Shown here in pieces: positions 46,764 to 59,455 of a stretch of DNA of 64,000 bases. Origin of the DNA: Adineta steineri (Eukaryota; Rotifera; Eurotatoria; Adinetida; Adinetidae); NCBI GenBank assembly GCA_905250115.1, contig CAJNOI010000314.1:1-64000 (forward strand), written 5' to 3'. The stretch's first letter is position 1. Each line of letters begins with the position of its first letter. The notes beneath the pieces are model-generated. The model was not told the DNA's origin. It ran no database searches and worked only from the letters and a program-made list of their open reading frames with translations. The translations under genes and the position numbers were made by a program.

Positions 46764-48268
46764 TTATAAAATTCTAAAGTATAAAAATAAATTGATAAGA
46801 GTGGTTCCATTTCTTCGTGCATGACAAATGCGTTGTTCTCTTTTTTTCTGACAAGTTTTACAATTTACAAAGAATACTTTATTCGATACTTCATCTTTTC
46901 AAAATAAACAAAAATCTGCGTAGGTATAATTATCAAATGTCACGAATTAAAGAGAGTCACTTTTCTTTTGTTCAAAAATTGATGCTTCAGAATTTTATTT
47001 ATTTTGAAATTAAAACGATCGAATAAATTGTATTTTGTATATATTAGAATTCTTGTCACTTTTTTTTTGAAAATAATTTTCTTTACATCAATTTAAGCAG
47101 ATAATTGATAACTACTGTAGATTAATCCCTATTAAGTTTGATAGTGTCTAATTTGAAATAAATTACAATAGTGAATTACCAGAGATATATTTACCTTATT
47201 AGTAATTTTAACCAATATGCACAATACGATGAATTTACATATACGAGTGTTTTTTTGTCGTTCTCTTTTCATCTGTCTTTTGTTATTATTGCAGAAATTT
47301 ATAATGTCTTTGGACATTCATGACAAAGAAAGAAAAAAGTACATTAGGGGTGGAGTATTGTGCTAAAAAAGTACATTTTATTCTATTATAGGATAAGAAA
47401 TTTTTAGATAAAAATAAAATCAACTTAAAAAGAGCATTCACATAGAAGAAAAAAAAGTAAATTCCACTTTCGCCGAAAGAAATTGCCAAGTGAATTTCCC
47501 ACCGAAAGTCCATACAAAGTGTATATAGTTGATCTCCAAGTGAAAGGTGTGGGTGAGGGTCTGAGTCTGGTTCTGGGTATCTATCATCTCGCAACCTACC
47601 CATACTCATCCATCTGAGTTGGTAACTATGTCAGCTGGCACCCATCCAAGATGGCAATCGAATAACATGGGAGCCATCTGACTTGGAAGTCGTCCCACTT
47701 GAAGATCAATTGATTGGGTATCACAGACTAATTATCCAAAACACAATTTTTGCCTATAGAATCAATTCAGTAAATTTTATTTCCGGCAGAATTCTATATC
47801 TAATTGCCATAGAATACAACACTTTTTATTTTATTTATTTATACATTGATGGTGTTATAAAAGACATGCAACGTTAAGTACATATTTTATTTTATTCTTC
47901 TTTTTTAACTTTCATATACAATACTTCTGATTATATTAGTCGAATTATTAAAAAAAGTTCATTTCATCATATATCATAATATCTACTAGCATTGAATATG
48001 ACGGCTTTAATAACTAATGATATTGACAGTCTAGGAGTTCTGAAAAAAAACTAATTATCTACATGTTGTGCAACATTATAAAGAAAAAAGTGAAATAATA
48101 GTTCTTAATTTTTTTCTTTCTGTTTTTGAATGTTAGAATCAGCTCATTCTCTCACTATGATGAAGATTCATTATAGAAAAGATCAAATCTCATGTATTAC
48201 AGATGACTATGATGCTTATTTACATTAATTTTATTGTTTTGTAATAAATTGAGAATTATTTATTTAAA
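46764..48268. other. Intergenic; GC-richer patch at 47.45-47.75 kb
   Basis: No supported gene. The interval 47450-47750 is visibly less AT-rich and contains the hairpin at 47546-47614 plus short repeated words such as ccatct/gacttgg. It may be a degraded mobile element, but no termini could be defined. Confidence 0.45.
47546..47614. repeat. Telomere-like G-rich/C-rich hairpin
   Basis: The left arm is ggtgtgggtgagggtctgag and the right arm is acctacccatactcatccat. They are imperfectly complementary, as at 19911 and 44756. It contains one TGTGGG. Confidence 0.45.
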
Positions 48269-49345
48269 ATGGCATCATTATCGAATATGAGTGCATTTAT
48301 CACTTTTACTATTCAATATAATCGATTTGTGCCACCTATCATATTCTTTTTTGGTTTTATTGGCAATATTCTTAATAATATTACCTTTTCAAGTCATACA
48401 CTTCGTAAGAATCCATGTGCAACTTATTTTTTCTGTTTAGCAATTACTAATCTAAATAATCTTATTTTTGGTTTACTTCTAAATTATCTAATCGATGCTT
48501 ATCATATTGATCTTATTACTCGCACATTAGTATTTTGTCGTCTTCGATTTCTAATTTTACATTGTTCACTTGTACTCTCATCATGGTTTATTGTTTTAGC
48601 TGGCATAGATCGTTTTTGTGTTAGTTCACGAAATATTAATCGACGAAATTTTAGTAATTTGAAGAATGTGCGTTTGTTAACAGCTTTGGCTATAGTCGTC
48701 TGTTTTGCTCTGTATGCTCATATTTTTGTTCTTTTTACCATTAAACAAACTGAATCAGGTCCAGTTTGCTATGCAGAATCTGGTTCATATCAAGTCTTTT
48801 ATGATTTCCTATTTTTTGCAACATTTAGTTTTACACCACCAATACTAATGATTATTGTTGGTCTTGCAACATTCTATAATACTTGTCATGCACATAGTAA
48901 AATCAAACCAGTGAGTATGATGAGTACATTAACAGTATCATCTAAGACTATTCGATTACGAAAGAAAGATCGTGAATTTGTGAAAATGTTACTTATTCAA
49001 TTAATTTCTACAGTTATTTTAACATTACCTATTGCTATTCAAAAACTGTATTCAACATTTACACAACAGATTTCAAAAAGTTCTGATCGATTATTAGTTG
49101 AGACATTTTTTCAACAATTTGTACGAACATTAACACATATCAATAGTGGTGTGAGTTTCTATCTGTAAGTAAGATTGTTTATTTATTTGAATTGTAAATA
49201 AACTTATATATATTCTATCACATGTAGATATACACTTTCGAGTAGTGTATTTCGTCATGAACTAGGTGTACAAATTAGCAAGATTATTCGAATGATTTTG
49301 GGTGTTGATAATGAATTTTATCGACGATTTCGTCAAACAATATGA
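48269..49345 (+). CDS. Rhodopsin-like 7TM receptor with split TM7
   Basis: Two exons, 48269-49164 and 49228-49345, with a 63-bp intron; 337 residues. Seven TM segments, the first with GFIGNILNNITF (GN motif of TM1). TM2 contains CLAITNLNN. TM3 ends in GIDRFCVSSR (DRF in place of DRY). Cys residues in TM3 (VFCRLRF) and extracellular loop 2 (GPVCYAE) fit the conserved disulfide. TM7 is interrupted by the intron and reads NSGVSFYLYTLSSSVFRHEL after splicing, close to the NPxxY region and helix 8 of many invertebrate peptide receptors. The ligand is unknown. It is unrelated in detail to the receptors at 4.9 and 42.9 kb. Confidence 0.85.
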
Positions 49346-50270
49346 TTATTACTACTACTATACTTATTCAATGATCAAGAAAAACTAACAATAATCATTA
49401 GAAAAAGAGAATTATAATAAATAATCATCAATATCTACCGATTCGATTGGTTTTTACAATGATGTATTTTTAAAAATAATTACAATCTGAGTTTTCTGTA
49501 TCAGACATTCTATATATTAATTTCATCTGTTGTTTTTGTCTGTAAATAAATTAATGTTTTTCTGTTTTATATTATATTTCATGTGTTTGACTTTGTTCTT
49601 TATTTAAAAAAAATATTTGTAAGTTAAAACTAAAGTGAACAGACATGATACAATTATTGTGATATAAATAATTAGCTAGTAATATGGATATTATCTTGAT
49701 ATTTTATATTTTTTGTTTGCATCTGATCTATCTTATGTTTTAAAAGAATAAAAATTATAATAAACATAATAGCGGATATTGTTTTATATTTTAATTGCTT
49801 GGATATGTGTATTATTATTAATTGTCTAAAAAAATAAAGATTAAACATATCTTCTTAACTTAAAATAATTATATTTTGATAGGCGATGAAAAAGGTTAGA
49901 GAAAATTAGATTCTGTTTATATGAAATAATGCTTTGTAGTCGAGTATAAACTTATGAGGTAATGCAACATTTCTTTTCTTTTTTATAAAATTGAAAGATT
50001 CACTGTTATTCATTGTGATTACTTCTTTTCTCGTTATAGTTTGTTACATTGTAATAGTAAAATCAATAAAGTATGCTTTTACTCTCTAACCACCTACTAT
50101 AGGTAATAATAGACGCCTACAAGATTGAGTTATATTTACAGATGGCAATTTTCTCACAAATCCTTTGTCATTTTTATATTCATATTATTTTATTTTCTAT
50201 AAATTTCCAAGATATAATAAAAGCAATTATTATTTGAATATAAAAAAATAAAAGTTGATTTCTTGTCAAT
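49346..50270. other. Intergenic, no gene
   Basis: AT-rich spacer between the GPCR and the glycohydrolase gene. No frame, repeat or element is supported. Confidence 0.5.
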
Positions 50271-51350
50271 ATGTCATTAGAATCATATGAAATAATTGAT
50301 CGAGCTATTGGTTTAGCATATGGTACAGCTATTGGCGATGCTATGGGTATTCCATTTGAAAATCTAACTCCAGAACAAATTGCTGAAATTCAAATGTCAT
50401 TAAAAAGTAAAAATGACTTATTATTTGTTAATACTGCTGGTCGTAATCCATATACTCCAAAAGAATGGCAAACAGGACGATGGGGAGATGCAACACAGCT
50501 TTCTCTAGCTATTATGAATGCAATTACAAAACATATTTGTGATGATGATGATGGTAGTGAAAAGTTCTCACTTATTGATCGTATTGTCGATGAACATGTG
50601 AAAGAATGGTGGGATTGTACAGATGGTTGGGGTAATGGAACTAAAAGTGCAATTGAAAGAATTGCTCAAGGATGTTATTCTTATTGTAATAGTGGTGGTT
50701 CATCAAGTGGAAATGGTGTGATTATGAAATTAACACCAGTTGCCTTCTTCTTTCATATTTGTAATTTGAATATAAATGATGAATTAGTTGAATGTATTTG
50801 TCGAATGACACACATGAGTTCAGTCACAATTGCTACTGCATTTATCTATGTTTATTTATGCATATTCATTTTTGAACATGATTTCCCATCATCGATTGCT
50901 GAAAAAAAAGCTTTTCTTAAATATATTCATGAGTTATCTGTTAAGTATGAAGTTAAATATCATGTTGTTACTGAAAAAGATTTATTAAGTCTTCGTATTC
51001 AACGCTATATGGAAAAAATTGATGAAATTAATGATGAAGTTTTATTAGATGTTAGTCATGGTGGGACATTCTTCTGTGTTGATACATTATCGATGGTTAT
51101 TGGTTTGATTATTGAAAAGCGAGTGACATTTGAAAGAGTTGAGAAAGCATTAGAAATGGGTGGTGATACAAATATTGTTGCAGCTATGATTGGTGCAATT
51201 TTAGGTGCTAAACATGGTGAAGAGGCTATTGATCATCGTCGTGTTGACATTGTTTTTCGCACAGATTATGTTCGACAAGTTGGAGAAGAATTCGGAAAAG
51301 CACTAGTGCAACATCTCAGTCTTCTTCCAATTGGTTCGGAGGTTTTATAA
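50271..51350 (+). CDS. ADP-ribosylglycohydrolase (DraG/ARH) family protein, intronless
   Basis: Uninterrupted frame of 359 residues with the family fold motifs in order: GLAYGTAIGDAMGIPFE (about 14-30), GRWGDATQLSLA (about 67-78), DGWGNGTKSAIERIAQG (about 117-133), GNGVIMKLTPVA (about 146-157) and GGDTNIVAAMIGAILGAKHG (about 300-319). Active family members bind two Mg/Mn ions through a DDT motif and a C-terminal GGDTDT motif. Here the first reads DAT and the second GGDTNI, so two metal-ligand Asp are altered. It may be a weakened enzyme, one with other substrates, or a non-catalytic homologue. Known members remove ADP-ribose from proteins; the target here is unknown. Lack of introns fits either retroposition or bacterial/fungal ancestry. 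Confidence 0.85.
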   Translation: MSLESYEIIDRAIGLAYGTAIGDAMGIPFENLTPEQIAEIQMSLKSKNDLLFVNTAGRNPYTPKEWQTGRWGDATQLSLAIMNAITKHICDDDDGSEKFSLIDRIVDEHVKEWWDCTDGWGNGTKSAIERIAQGCYSYCNSGGSSSGNGVIMKLTPVAFFFHICNLNINDELVECICRMTHMSSVTIATAFIYVYLCIFIFEHDFPSSIAEKKAFLKYIHELSVKYEVKYHVVTEKDLLSLRIQRYMEKIDEINDEVLLDVSHGGTFFCVDTLSMVIGLIIEKRVTFERVEKALEMGGDTNIVAAMIGAILGAKHGEEAIDHRRVDIVFRTDYVRQVGEEFGKALVQHLSLLPIGSEVL

Positions 51351-54041
51351 AAAGGAGGAAATAATAAAAACTGATCTAATAAAAGGCAAGAGCAACAATG
51401 ATCATTATAGATATATATCTGTAACATAATAATAAGACATTCTACTCTAAGATTGGTGATAGTTTGTATAGAAAACTAATTATTATTATTGGCAATAAAA
51501 GAAGATTTATACTAAGTTTATCTTTCATTTCATCATATTCATATTATAGTTGTTGTATGAAAATTGTCAACTCTAAAAATTGATTTTAACTGTATGTTGA
51601 ATAGAAATAAAAGCATGAAGATAATTCTGTTAACAATAATAATAATAAGTCTGGAAATATAAAAACTAATATGCATTTCTTATTTGTCACAAACACAAAT
51701 TAATAGTAATATTTTTAAGAGAGATTTTCATCGAAATAATTTTATATGATTAAAATCAAAAGAAAGGAAAATTTTAAATTTATTTTAATGAAAATCTTTC
51801 TCTATGATGAATAAACTCCAAATGCATTGCAATTAATAACTATTTTATTATTCATATGTTAGTTTTACTTGACTTTTCTTCCAGATCATAAGATATGAAG
51901 ATGATGATAATATTTGAAGTATCTAGATGAACAATGGAAATTCTTTAATCAAAATAATTATTTTCATGAAATAAATGTATCTTTTCAATTGCGAATAATG
52001 TTATTAGATATCTATCGGGGTTTTTTTTATGACATTTAATTATATTAAATAGAAAAACATGACAAAATAACAGTGAGCTGTTAATGTGATATTTTAAAAG
52101 AGATATGTTTCATACATATTTTAATTAAATTCAAGAGTGTTATATTGATGTAGGCAACTTATTCGCACACAAGAATATTTTTGACGCTATTAGTAAATCG
52201 GTGTGATATTCAACACAAAACGAAATATAAGCATTGAAAGTATGTGTACTGACAAGAAGAATTGTCAAAATAAGATCGAACAGTACTCTTTATTTAATAA
52301 TGTGTATAACTTGTTAGTAATAAGAACAAATGATATTATCAAAATGAAAACGATATAAATATAAATATCAAAACAAATAGAATTCGAATGGATTGACAAT
52401 GTTCTAAATGGATAAAACGCACGCTATCAATTGGTGCTGCTTCGCCATTTGCTCTTAAATTAAAATTAGGAACGACACAATCCACAATGCCAGAACTAAC
52501 TTTGATTATAAATGAATAATAATTTGTAATTATTAAAAAAGTAACATATTGGTAATAAGAAACGAAATAACCTGGTAGACGTTGTATAATATCTATAAAA
52601 GTTATTATATAACTATGACATATCAACCATAAGAGTGTTATATAGATAATGTATATGCATAAAAAATGAAGAGTGTTTCGTCGTCTTGTTAAATCATTGG
52701 ATTAGGTGAGTAGTACTCAATGAAATGAAAAGGAAATTAAATAAGTTGGACTTAATTTATCGATTAATAGAAAATATGGCATAAAAATGAAAGCGACAAA
52801 TCTATCGATTGTATACCGTAGGATCAATACAAGCTTAGGACCGAGTGGAATTTATATATTGTCAAAATACAGGGGACATTGATTCAACAGATGAGTTCAT
52901 CTTATATAAGAATTTAAATCAGCATATGTTGAAAGAACACTGATAATTCATTGTTTACTAGTTTATAAAGAATGTAAAATATGACTTGTGTTTCTATGAA
53001 GCTTGAAAAAGTCACAACATTTTTATATATTATGACGTGTTTATAAATTCTGAAGATAAGCTTGTAACAATCATGACAGTATTCGATTTTAAATATAATT
53101 CATTTTTATACTTTTTAACGCTATATACTTAAAAATTGTTTGTAGCAACAAAACGCTCAGTATAACAAGAATTAAGTCGAATAGAGTTCTATTACAGATA
53201 ATCAATACTCATACTATAAGTCTAATAATTAGAAACAGTTCAACTAGGTTATTCTCACTCCAGCTTTACACTGACACAGATGACTGTACACATTCTGAAA
53301 GTAATTACTTGATAAAATAATCTTTCTTGAAGAATTTTTTGTGATTGATCATATGTATATTTATAATGATATAATGGAAGATTTTAACGAAATTACTCAC
53401 TATAGAATGAAAATCGAGACAAAATTTTTAAACTATAACGAAGATTTTGATATTTCCAATAGAACAAAAGCTACAGTATTTATATTTGTAATGTTACTGC
53501 TCCTAAAAAAATAAATATATGTTCTTTTAAATTTCTATAGTATAAAATAAATATTTCTGCCAAATTTGTCCAATAACATATCAATTTATAGTAAAATTCA
53601 TCGACCATGAAAGTGATGATCTAATTTTTACTGTCGATTCACACGTCTAACTCTATTTCAAGAGAACAGTTTCTATACCATCTTATAAAATATGTATATT
53701 TGATTTTACAATCAAATGACATGACAATATAATTTGAATAAAAACAAATTCATTCAGATTTTGCTGATTATTACATAGAACACAGTATTCATGTCTATTA
53801 TATATCATTTTATATCGACATAATAATTGTAACAAAAACTTCGTGTACTGCTGTTATGGCATTTCTGTCATTCTGTTATTGACATCATTGTTTTTCGTTT
53901 TTCTTTCTACAAGTAATTGCAACATCATGTGAAACCAATGACAAAACAAACATCTACTCATTTCATCGGAAGAAAAAATAATAAGACATCACATAAGCAG
54001 TATACAAGTCAACGCAGCGCGCATTTCATAAACAGTCTGCA
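51351..54041. other. Intergenic, 2.7 kb; one possible exon
   Basis: No firm gene apart from the weak frame at 52339-52626, described separately. The remainder is AT-rich. The 250 bp before 54042 are somewhat GC-richer and probably hold the promoter and 5' UTR of the LRR gene. Confidence 0.45.
52339..52626 (-). CDS. Possible terminal exon, protein with hydrophobic C-terminal tail
   Basis: The coding-like part ends SVRFIHLEHCQSIRILFV and a hydrophobic tail (LIFIFISFSF, stop), which could be a GPI-anchor signal or a tail anchor. An internal GT-AG pair (donor after cgtctaccag, acceptor in ataatcaaag) would remove a 76-bp low-complexity stretch and join IIQRLP to VSSGIVDCVVPNFN. I do not recognise the family. 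Upstream exons were not found, so it may be a gene fragment. Confidence 0.3.
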   Translation of the reverse strand: MICHSYIITFIDIIQRLPGYFVSYYQYVTFLIITNYYSFIIKVSSGIVDCVVPNFNLRANGEAAPIDSVRFIHLEHCQSIRILFVLIFIFISFSF

Positions 54042-56635
54042 ATGGCAAATCAAACTGTCGCCAGCTTTCTTACCTTACCGGTAGAACTTGTCTACCGAAT
54101 TCTGGATTGTCAATCGAATTTAACACTTATATGCTCAATGAGAAACGTGTGTGAACGATTCGATAGAATCTTGGACAGCTACGATCGATACCAGGTAAAC
54201 ATTTTTCTATCATGATACTTTCATTTTTATCTATTGACTCTAATAAAATATACGTGAATAAACTATTTCTCACTCGAAATAGTTCATTAGTTGCCCCTCC
54301 CTCTCACCAAGAATTCATTTCTCATATTATAACAGCATGCACATAATGTCCAGATAGCCAGAAAAAATAAATTCCTTTTTTTTCTTTCTTTTCAGTTTCA
54401 TCTAAATATTTCACGTTTTCAAACTAGCTTTGATGTCATAAACATACAATGTTTACATAAGAATGAAAAAAAGGAACAAAACATTATTATTTGCTTTTTA
54501 CGTGTATCAAAGCACGTTTTCTTTTAAATACTATTTCGATAATTAAAATCGGCTTTTGAAAGAAACTAACGATTGATCAAACAGTTTATCTTGTTATAAA
54601 TAACAACTTTGATATCTTCTTGAGAAATATCTCCGATAAATACTCCTTCAAGAACATGAGTAACTATCGATGCAGGTGATGGTGGATGTGGATCGAGACA
54701 CCATTCAATCATATCACTCACACCCATTTTATCAAGGTGGAATATTTCTTCAAAGAATACTACCTCTAAAGCAAATTTGATTCCATAATAATTGCCCCGA
54801 AACGGATTTCATCTGAGGTACACTTTCTCAACGATGAAATTTCAAGAATCATTCGTTAGCAATCTTTTTTATACGATGTTTCCTCATGCATTTGTCATCT
54901 ACTATAATGAATCCAAGATTACGAAATAAATTCTGTGGCATTTCACCTTTTATAAATCAATGTTGCTCCTTGAAAATAACCGTTTGGTGGCATCGAAAGC
55001 AACCATCAAAATCAAACTCTCAGTTATATAAATTATACGCATCAGTAAGACTCAATTCGATGTAAAATACTTAAGGAGGCTGAACAATGGACATCGACGA
55101 AACCCGTCCGCTAACTATTAACAAGAAACTATCTTTTATCATACTTACGGAGTACTAACACGCGCTACACCATACTTGACAACGCTCAAAAACACTTACT
55201 GCAATACGTTGTCATATGAATACATTGTATTATGCTTCACAATTACTTTGAGCAGAAGTGCCTTACAAATTATTTTTCATTAATTAAAAGCTTTTGCGTT
55301 TCTCCGAAACATTTAGAGATTACAGTAACTTACAGATAAAACGTTTCTATCCCTACATCAACCTTGGTGACTTCTTTTCACTCCAGATTTTCACAATACA
55401 TCATCAGAATACTATGCACTATATAAAATCCCTAAAATATTCATATTGGTACCCATAGGACCTGAAACGGGATCAGAAGAACATTTATTTCACTTTTCTA
55501 ATTTTCTGTAAAACTAACCAGCTATTCTTTCTCTTCATCATCACTTTTCCATTTAGACACTCACCACTCTAGATCTCTCCGAAAATCAAATTGGAGATGT
55601 CGAAGCACAACCTTTGGGCGTTGCATTACAACACAATACAGTGACTCTCACTTTCTCTTTATCTATGCCATCTCTTCACCTGCCATTCTTTATCTAGACA
55701 CTCACCACATTAAATCTGGAAGATAATGCAATCGGAGATGTTGGAGCACGATCTCTGAGCAATGCATTGAAATATAACACAGTAACTCTCATTCTGTCCT
55801 TATCTATAGCATGTCTTTAACTTCACTTTTTCATCTAGACACTCACCACACTAAATCTAGGCTACAATGGAATCGGCGATGTTGGAGCACAAGATTTAGC
55901 TGATGCATTACAACACAATACAGTAACTCTCATTCTCTCTTTATCTATATCATGTCTTTACCTCCACTTTTTCCTCTAGTCACTCACCACACTAAATCTA
56001 GGATATAATAAAATCGGAGATGTTGGAACACGATCTTTCGGTGATGCGTTAAAACACAATACAGTAACTCTCATTCTCTCTTGATATCTATAGCATGTCT
56101 TTAACTCCACTTTTTTGTCTAGGTACTCACCACACTAAACCTCTCGGGCAATAAAATCGGAGATACTGGTGCACAATCCCTGGGTAATTCATTACAAAGC
56201 AACACAGTAACTTTCGTTATCTCTTTATATTTGCCATGTTCTTACCCATACTGCTTCATCTAGATACTCACCACACTAAATCTCGCACATAATGCAATCG
56301 GAAATATTGGAGTACAATATTTAGGTGATGCATTACAACACAACACAGTAACTCTCATTCTCTCTTTATCTATACCATGTCTTAGCTTCTATTACTTCAT
56401 CTAGACACTCACTACATTAAATCTAGGATATAGTAAAATCGGAGATGATAGAGTACAATCCTTAAGTGTTGCATTACAACACATCACGGTCAGTCTTATT
56501 CTGTTTATATTTGTGTTACATCTTTACCTTCATTTTTTTATCTAGACACTTACCGAACTAATCGTGTCGGGTAATCCGATCGGGCGTGATACAATAAATG
56601 CGATCGAGGAATTACTTAAACGAAACAGAAGATGA
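54042..56635 (+). CDS. F-box-like and RI-type leucine-rich repeat protein
   Basis: Nine exons, 276 residues: 54042-54194, 55557-55640, 55698-55781, 55839-55922, 55980-56063, 56123-56206, 56264-56347, 56405-56488, 56546-56635. Exon 1 encodes an F-box-like start (LPVELVYRILDCQSNLTLIC), which suggests binding of a Skp1-type partner. The next seven exons are each exactly 84 nt, phase 0, and each encodes one 28-residue repeat of the pattern TLTTLNLxxNxIGDxGAQxLxxALQHNT. That is the ribonuclease-inhibitor/NLRC3 type. The last exon is a capping repeat ending ELLKRNRR. The LRR horseshoe would bind a protein target, perhaps for ubiquitination; this is inference. Introns between repeats are 57-59 bp and near-identical, but intron 1 is 1362 bp and contains a decayed minus-strand coding fragment. 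Two donors deviate (gtgact after exon 2, gtcagt after exon 8). Confidence 0.8.
54565..55000 (-). pseudogene. Decayed coding fragment in intron 1 of the LRR gene
   Basis: Read on the minus strand, one frame gives NPFRGNYYGIKFALEVVFFE followed by DKMGVSDMIEWCLDPHPPSP and THVLEGVFIGDIS up to a stop near 54567. The preceding part, with PNGYFQGATLIYK at its start near 55000, is in other frames with stops. The continuous, non-repetitive composition looks like protein-coding sequence broken by frameshifts. I do not recognise the family. Confidence 0.4.
55557..56635 (+). repeat. Tandem 141-bp exon-plus-intron units (LRR gene)
   Basis: Exon starts are spaced 141, 141, 141, 143, 141, 141 and 141 bp. 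Each unit is an 84-nt LRR exon plus a 57-59-bp intron. The intron text is shared (ctctcattctctctttatctata, ending near catctag). The array therefore arose by tandem duplication of a genomic unit with its intron. Confidence 0.9.
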
Positions 56636-59455
56636 AAACATCGTGAATAGTAATATATAATGTGTTTAGATAAGAAATAAATCGCTGGTAATGACCATCG
56701 GAGTATTTTTTTTCTGTTATAATTTTGTCAGAAATAGTAAATAAAACTACTTGGTTTGAAACTTAATCTCAATTGCCACGAAAATGTTGTTTAGCACTTC
56801 TGATTTTTGGCGAGACAAGTCATGACACTCGTAAAAAATAAAACTTGCGAACTAATTGGGCGAGTGTGTTTTGTATGCAAAACTAAGTCGAGGTTTTATG
56901 TAACAATATTAAAACTGTCAAAGATTCTTTTCATGATGGATGAGCCAGCAAAGGTTTGTATGATAGTAGCAGAACTGTGAAAGATAGTTTGCGGTTACAA
57001 TGAACGATTTTCTGTGATATTAGTAAAACTCTGAGACGTTCTTTCTAGTATTGCAGAAGCAAAGAGTTGTGCTCTGATGATATTGAACAAGAAATATTTT
57101 CTTTGTTAACGCTGAACCGTAAAATGTGCAGTATGAATTTGTGCTGAATTCAGAATGATTCTGTATTCAATACTATTGAATCAAATATAGCAGTTTTAGT
57201 TTTGTAGAATTCCTCGAGGCTTTGTAGTGGAATAGTTGAATCATCAAGAATTTATCCAGAGGTAAGAAAGTTCAGTATGGAACTATTTGTAACTACGAAA
57301 ATTCTGTTATCGAAGTGGCTTTGCGCTCGTTCAATAGTACTATTGCATTTAGTAGTGTTATTTGTTTTTACCTAATTTGATGTAGTGTAACATGTATTGA
57401 AAGTGTTTTTTTGAAAGTATTAGATGAAATCGTATGATGTTGTTGAAGTAGCTTTGTAGTATACTGATGAAAGATAGGTAGATAATTCGTTTGTTGTACA
57501 TGAAATGATCATGTGAAGAATTGTTGAAACGAAAACGAAAACGAGTAGATTGACAAGTAAGTAGGATAGATTTCATGAAATAAATAAGTGTTATGGATGG
57601 CATAGAAGCAACGCGATTGCATGAAATTGCATTATGTTCAATGTTACATTGAGTTCCAATATCATGAAGAATTGGAAATGGTAGTAGTTCAAGTTTTTAT
57701 ACTTCATATATATGTCTTATCTAATAAAACTGTTGAAAAGATATTATGAATGTGATTATATAATAACATACATTATATCTATTTTAGTGTTTTGGAACAA
57801 AAGAAATCATATATCTTTTCAATGGATGAATGACAATTTTCTATAACTATATTCGAGATAATCATAGTCTATTGTCAATGTTAGTTCGATGAAGAATATA
57901 TTATGACTTACTAGTTAATTGAAGTGATTATATTGTCAAAACAAGCTATAATTGATACACTTATATAATGTTCTGAAATATCTTGAGAGAAAAACCGTGA
58001 AAGAGTAAATATATGGTGTGCTTCTGTTTATTACAATATATCCTCAAAGAGAAGTATAATATTATACACTATGAATTGTATAGACAAACATTACGTTATA
58101 AGAAAATCTCAAATATTTACAAATTATTATCATTTATTGTTAGATAATTTATAGAAAATATTTGAATGTTTATAAAAGAAAACTTTAGTTCGATTTTCAT
58201 TAAAAATGACTTTGAAACTATTGTTAAATTAGCAGTCTTTTTTCAAAGATGTCTAAAAAACAATTGTATTTCATAGAAAATGAATGTAGTTTCAACACAT
58301 TGAATAAAATGATCTAAATAATAAAGCTACACAATCACTGCATTACCATATCTATAATTCATTTCTGTCGAATATAACTATAAAGTATAGGTATTCATTG
58401 TATAATAAAAATAAAAACTCAAATCTTTTTACTGTTTAGGGTGGACAACAATATTTGTAATAAAATAATTATTCGATAGGAACTAAATTAATAAACACAC
58501 TTCTGTTTATCTAAAAAAGCTTTAAGATTTATTAAGTAAACGGGTCTATTTTCAATAAGAAAACAGAAACAATGAAGATTCGTAAGGACGAACAAAAGTA
58601 AATAAACACGAGAGATTATACGATCAAGTTTTATTTTCACTGATAATTATATCTAGATTCTTACATGTACCGTGTAAAACAGTAAATGATCAATATCAAC
58701 CGTGGACAGTTCTATGGAATGATGCTCTTCTTTTTGTTTCAATAATCTCGAAATGTGGAAAAACAAAGTCCATCATGAAAATTGTGTTTTTACGGCACTT
58801 TTTGTAAACGCATGATATGAGTACGATCTCGATATATTCATGTCGGGTTTAAAAGAGTATTTTCTGAATACAACTATGAATTTAATATAAATTTGCTTTT
58901 GTAAATCACATATGCTATAATATAGCTATGTTATCTTAGGTATTATAACATCTTTTTATGAGTACATGATACTTGAAGATATTCATTATGTTTCTAGTAG
59001 CATAGGAAAAGAATTTTATAAAACTTAAAAGAGTGTATTCTAATATGTTATATATTCATATGAGAAAAAACTTGTAGTTCTACTATATATATCACCACTG
59101 TCAGATGTATTATCGGTACTTCTTAGAATAACAAATGGTAATAGATCATTGGGATGAACTATTGTTCTGATTCTCTATTTTCTTGATAACAAAAAATAAT
59201 GAAAACATACAGAATAACAAGACAATACAATATTAACATAACAAATAATAACAATAAATGAGATGGATAATAATAAATTATATACTGATGTGAATTTACA
59301 GGAATACTGATATGAAACAAAATAATTCTAATAACATTATTTTGTATAAAGAAGAATCTGTAGTAGTATACATACTGATATACATTTAAGTTTATTGAAT
59401 TCAATGAGAAAAATAAAATAATGCCAATCGCAAACTATTATCTCAATAATCGACA
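56636..59455. other. Intergenic, 2.8 kb, no gene
   Basis: No coding frame is supported. Between 56900 and 57050 a degenerate word (atattaaaactgt / agtagcagaactgt / attagtaaaactc) recurs three times about 55 bp apart. The rest is AT-rich and featureless. Confidence 0.45.

Noticed and set aside
57358-57603. 81-codon minus-strand frame
   Set aside because: AT-driven composition without recognisable motifs or neighbouring exons.
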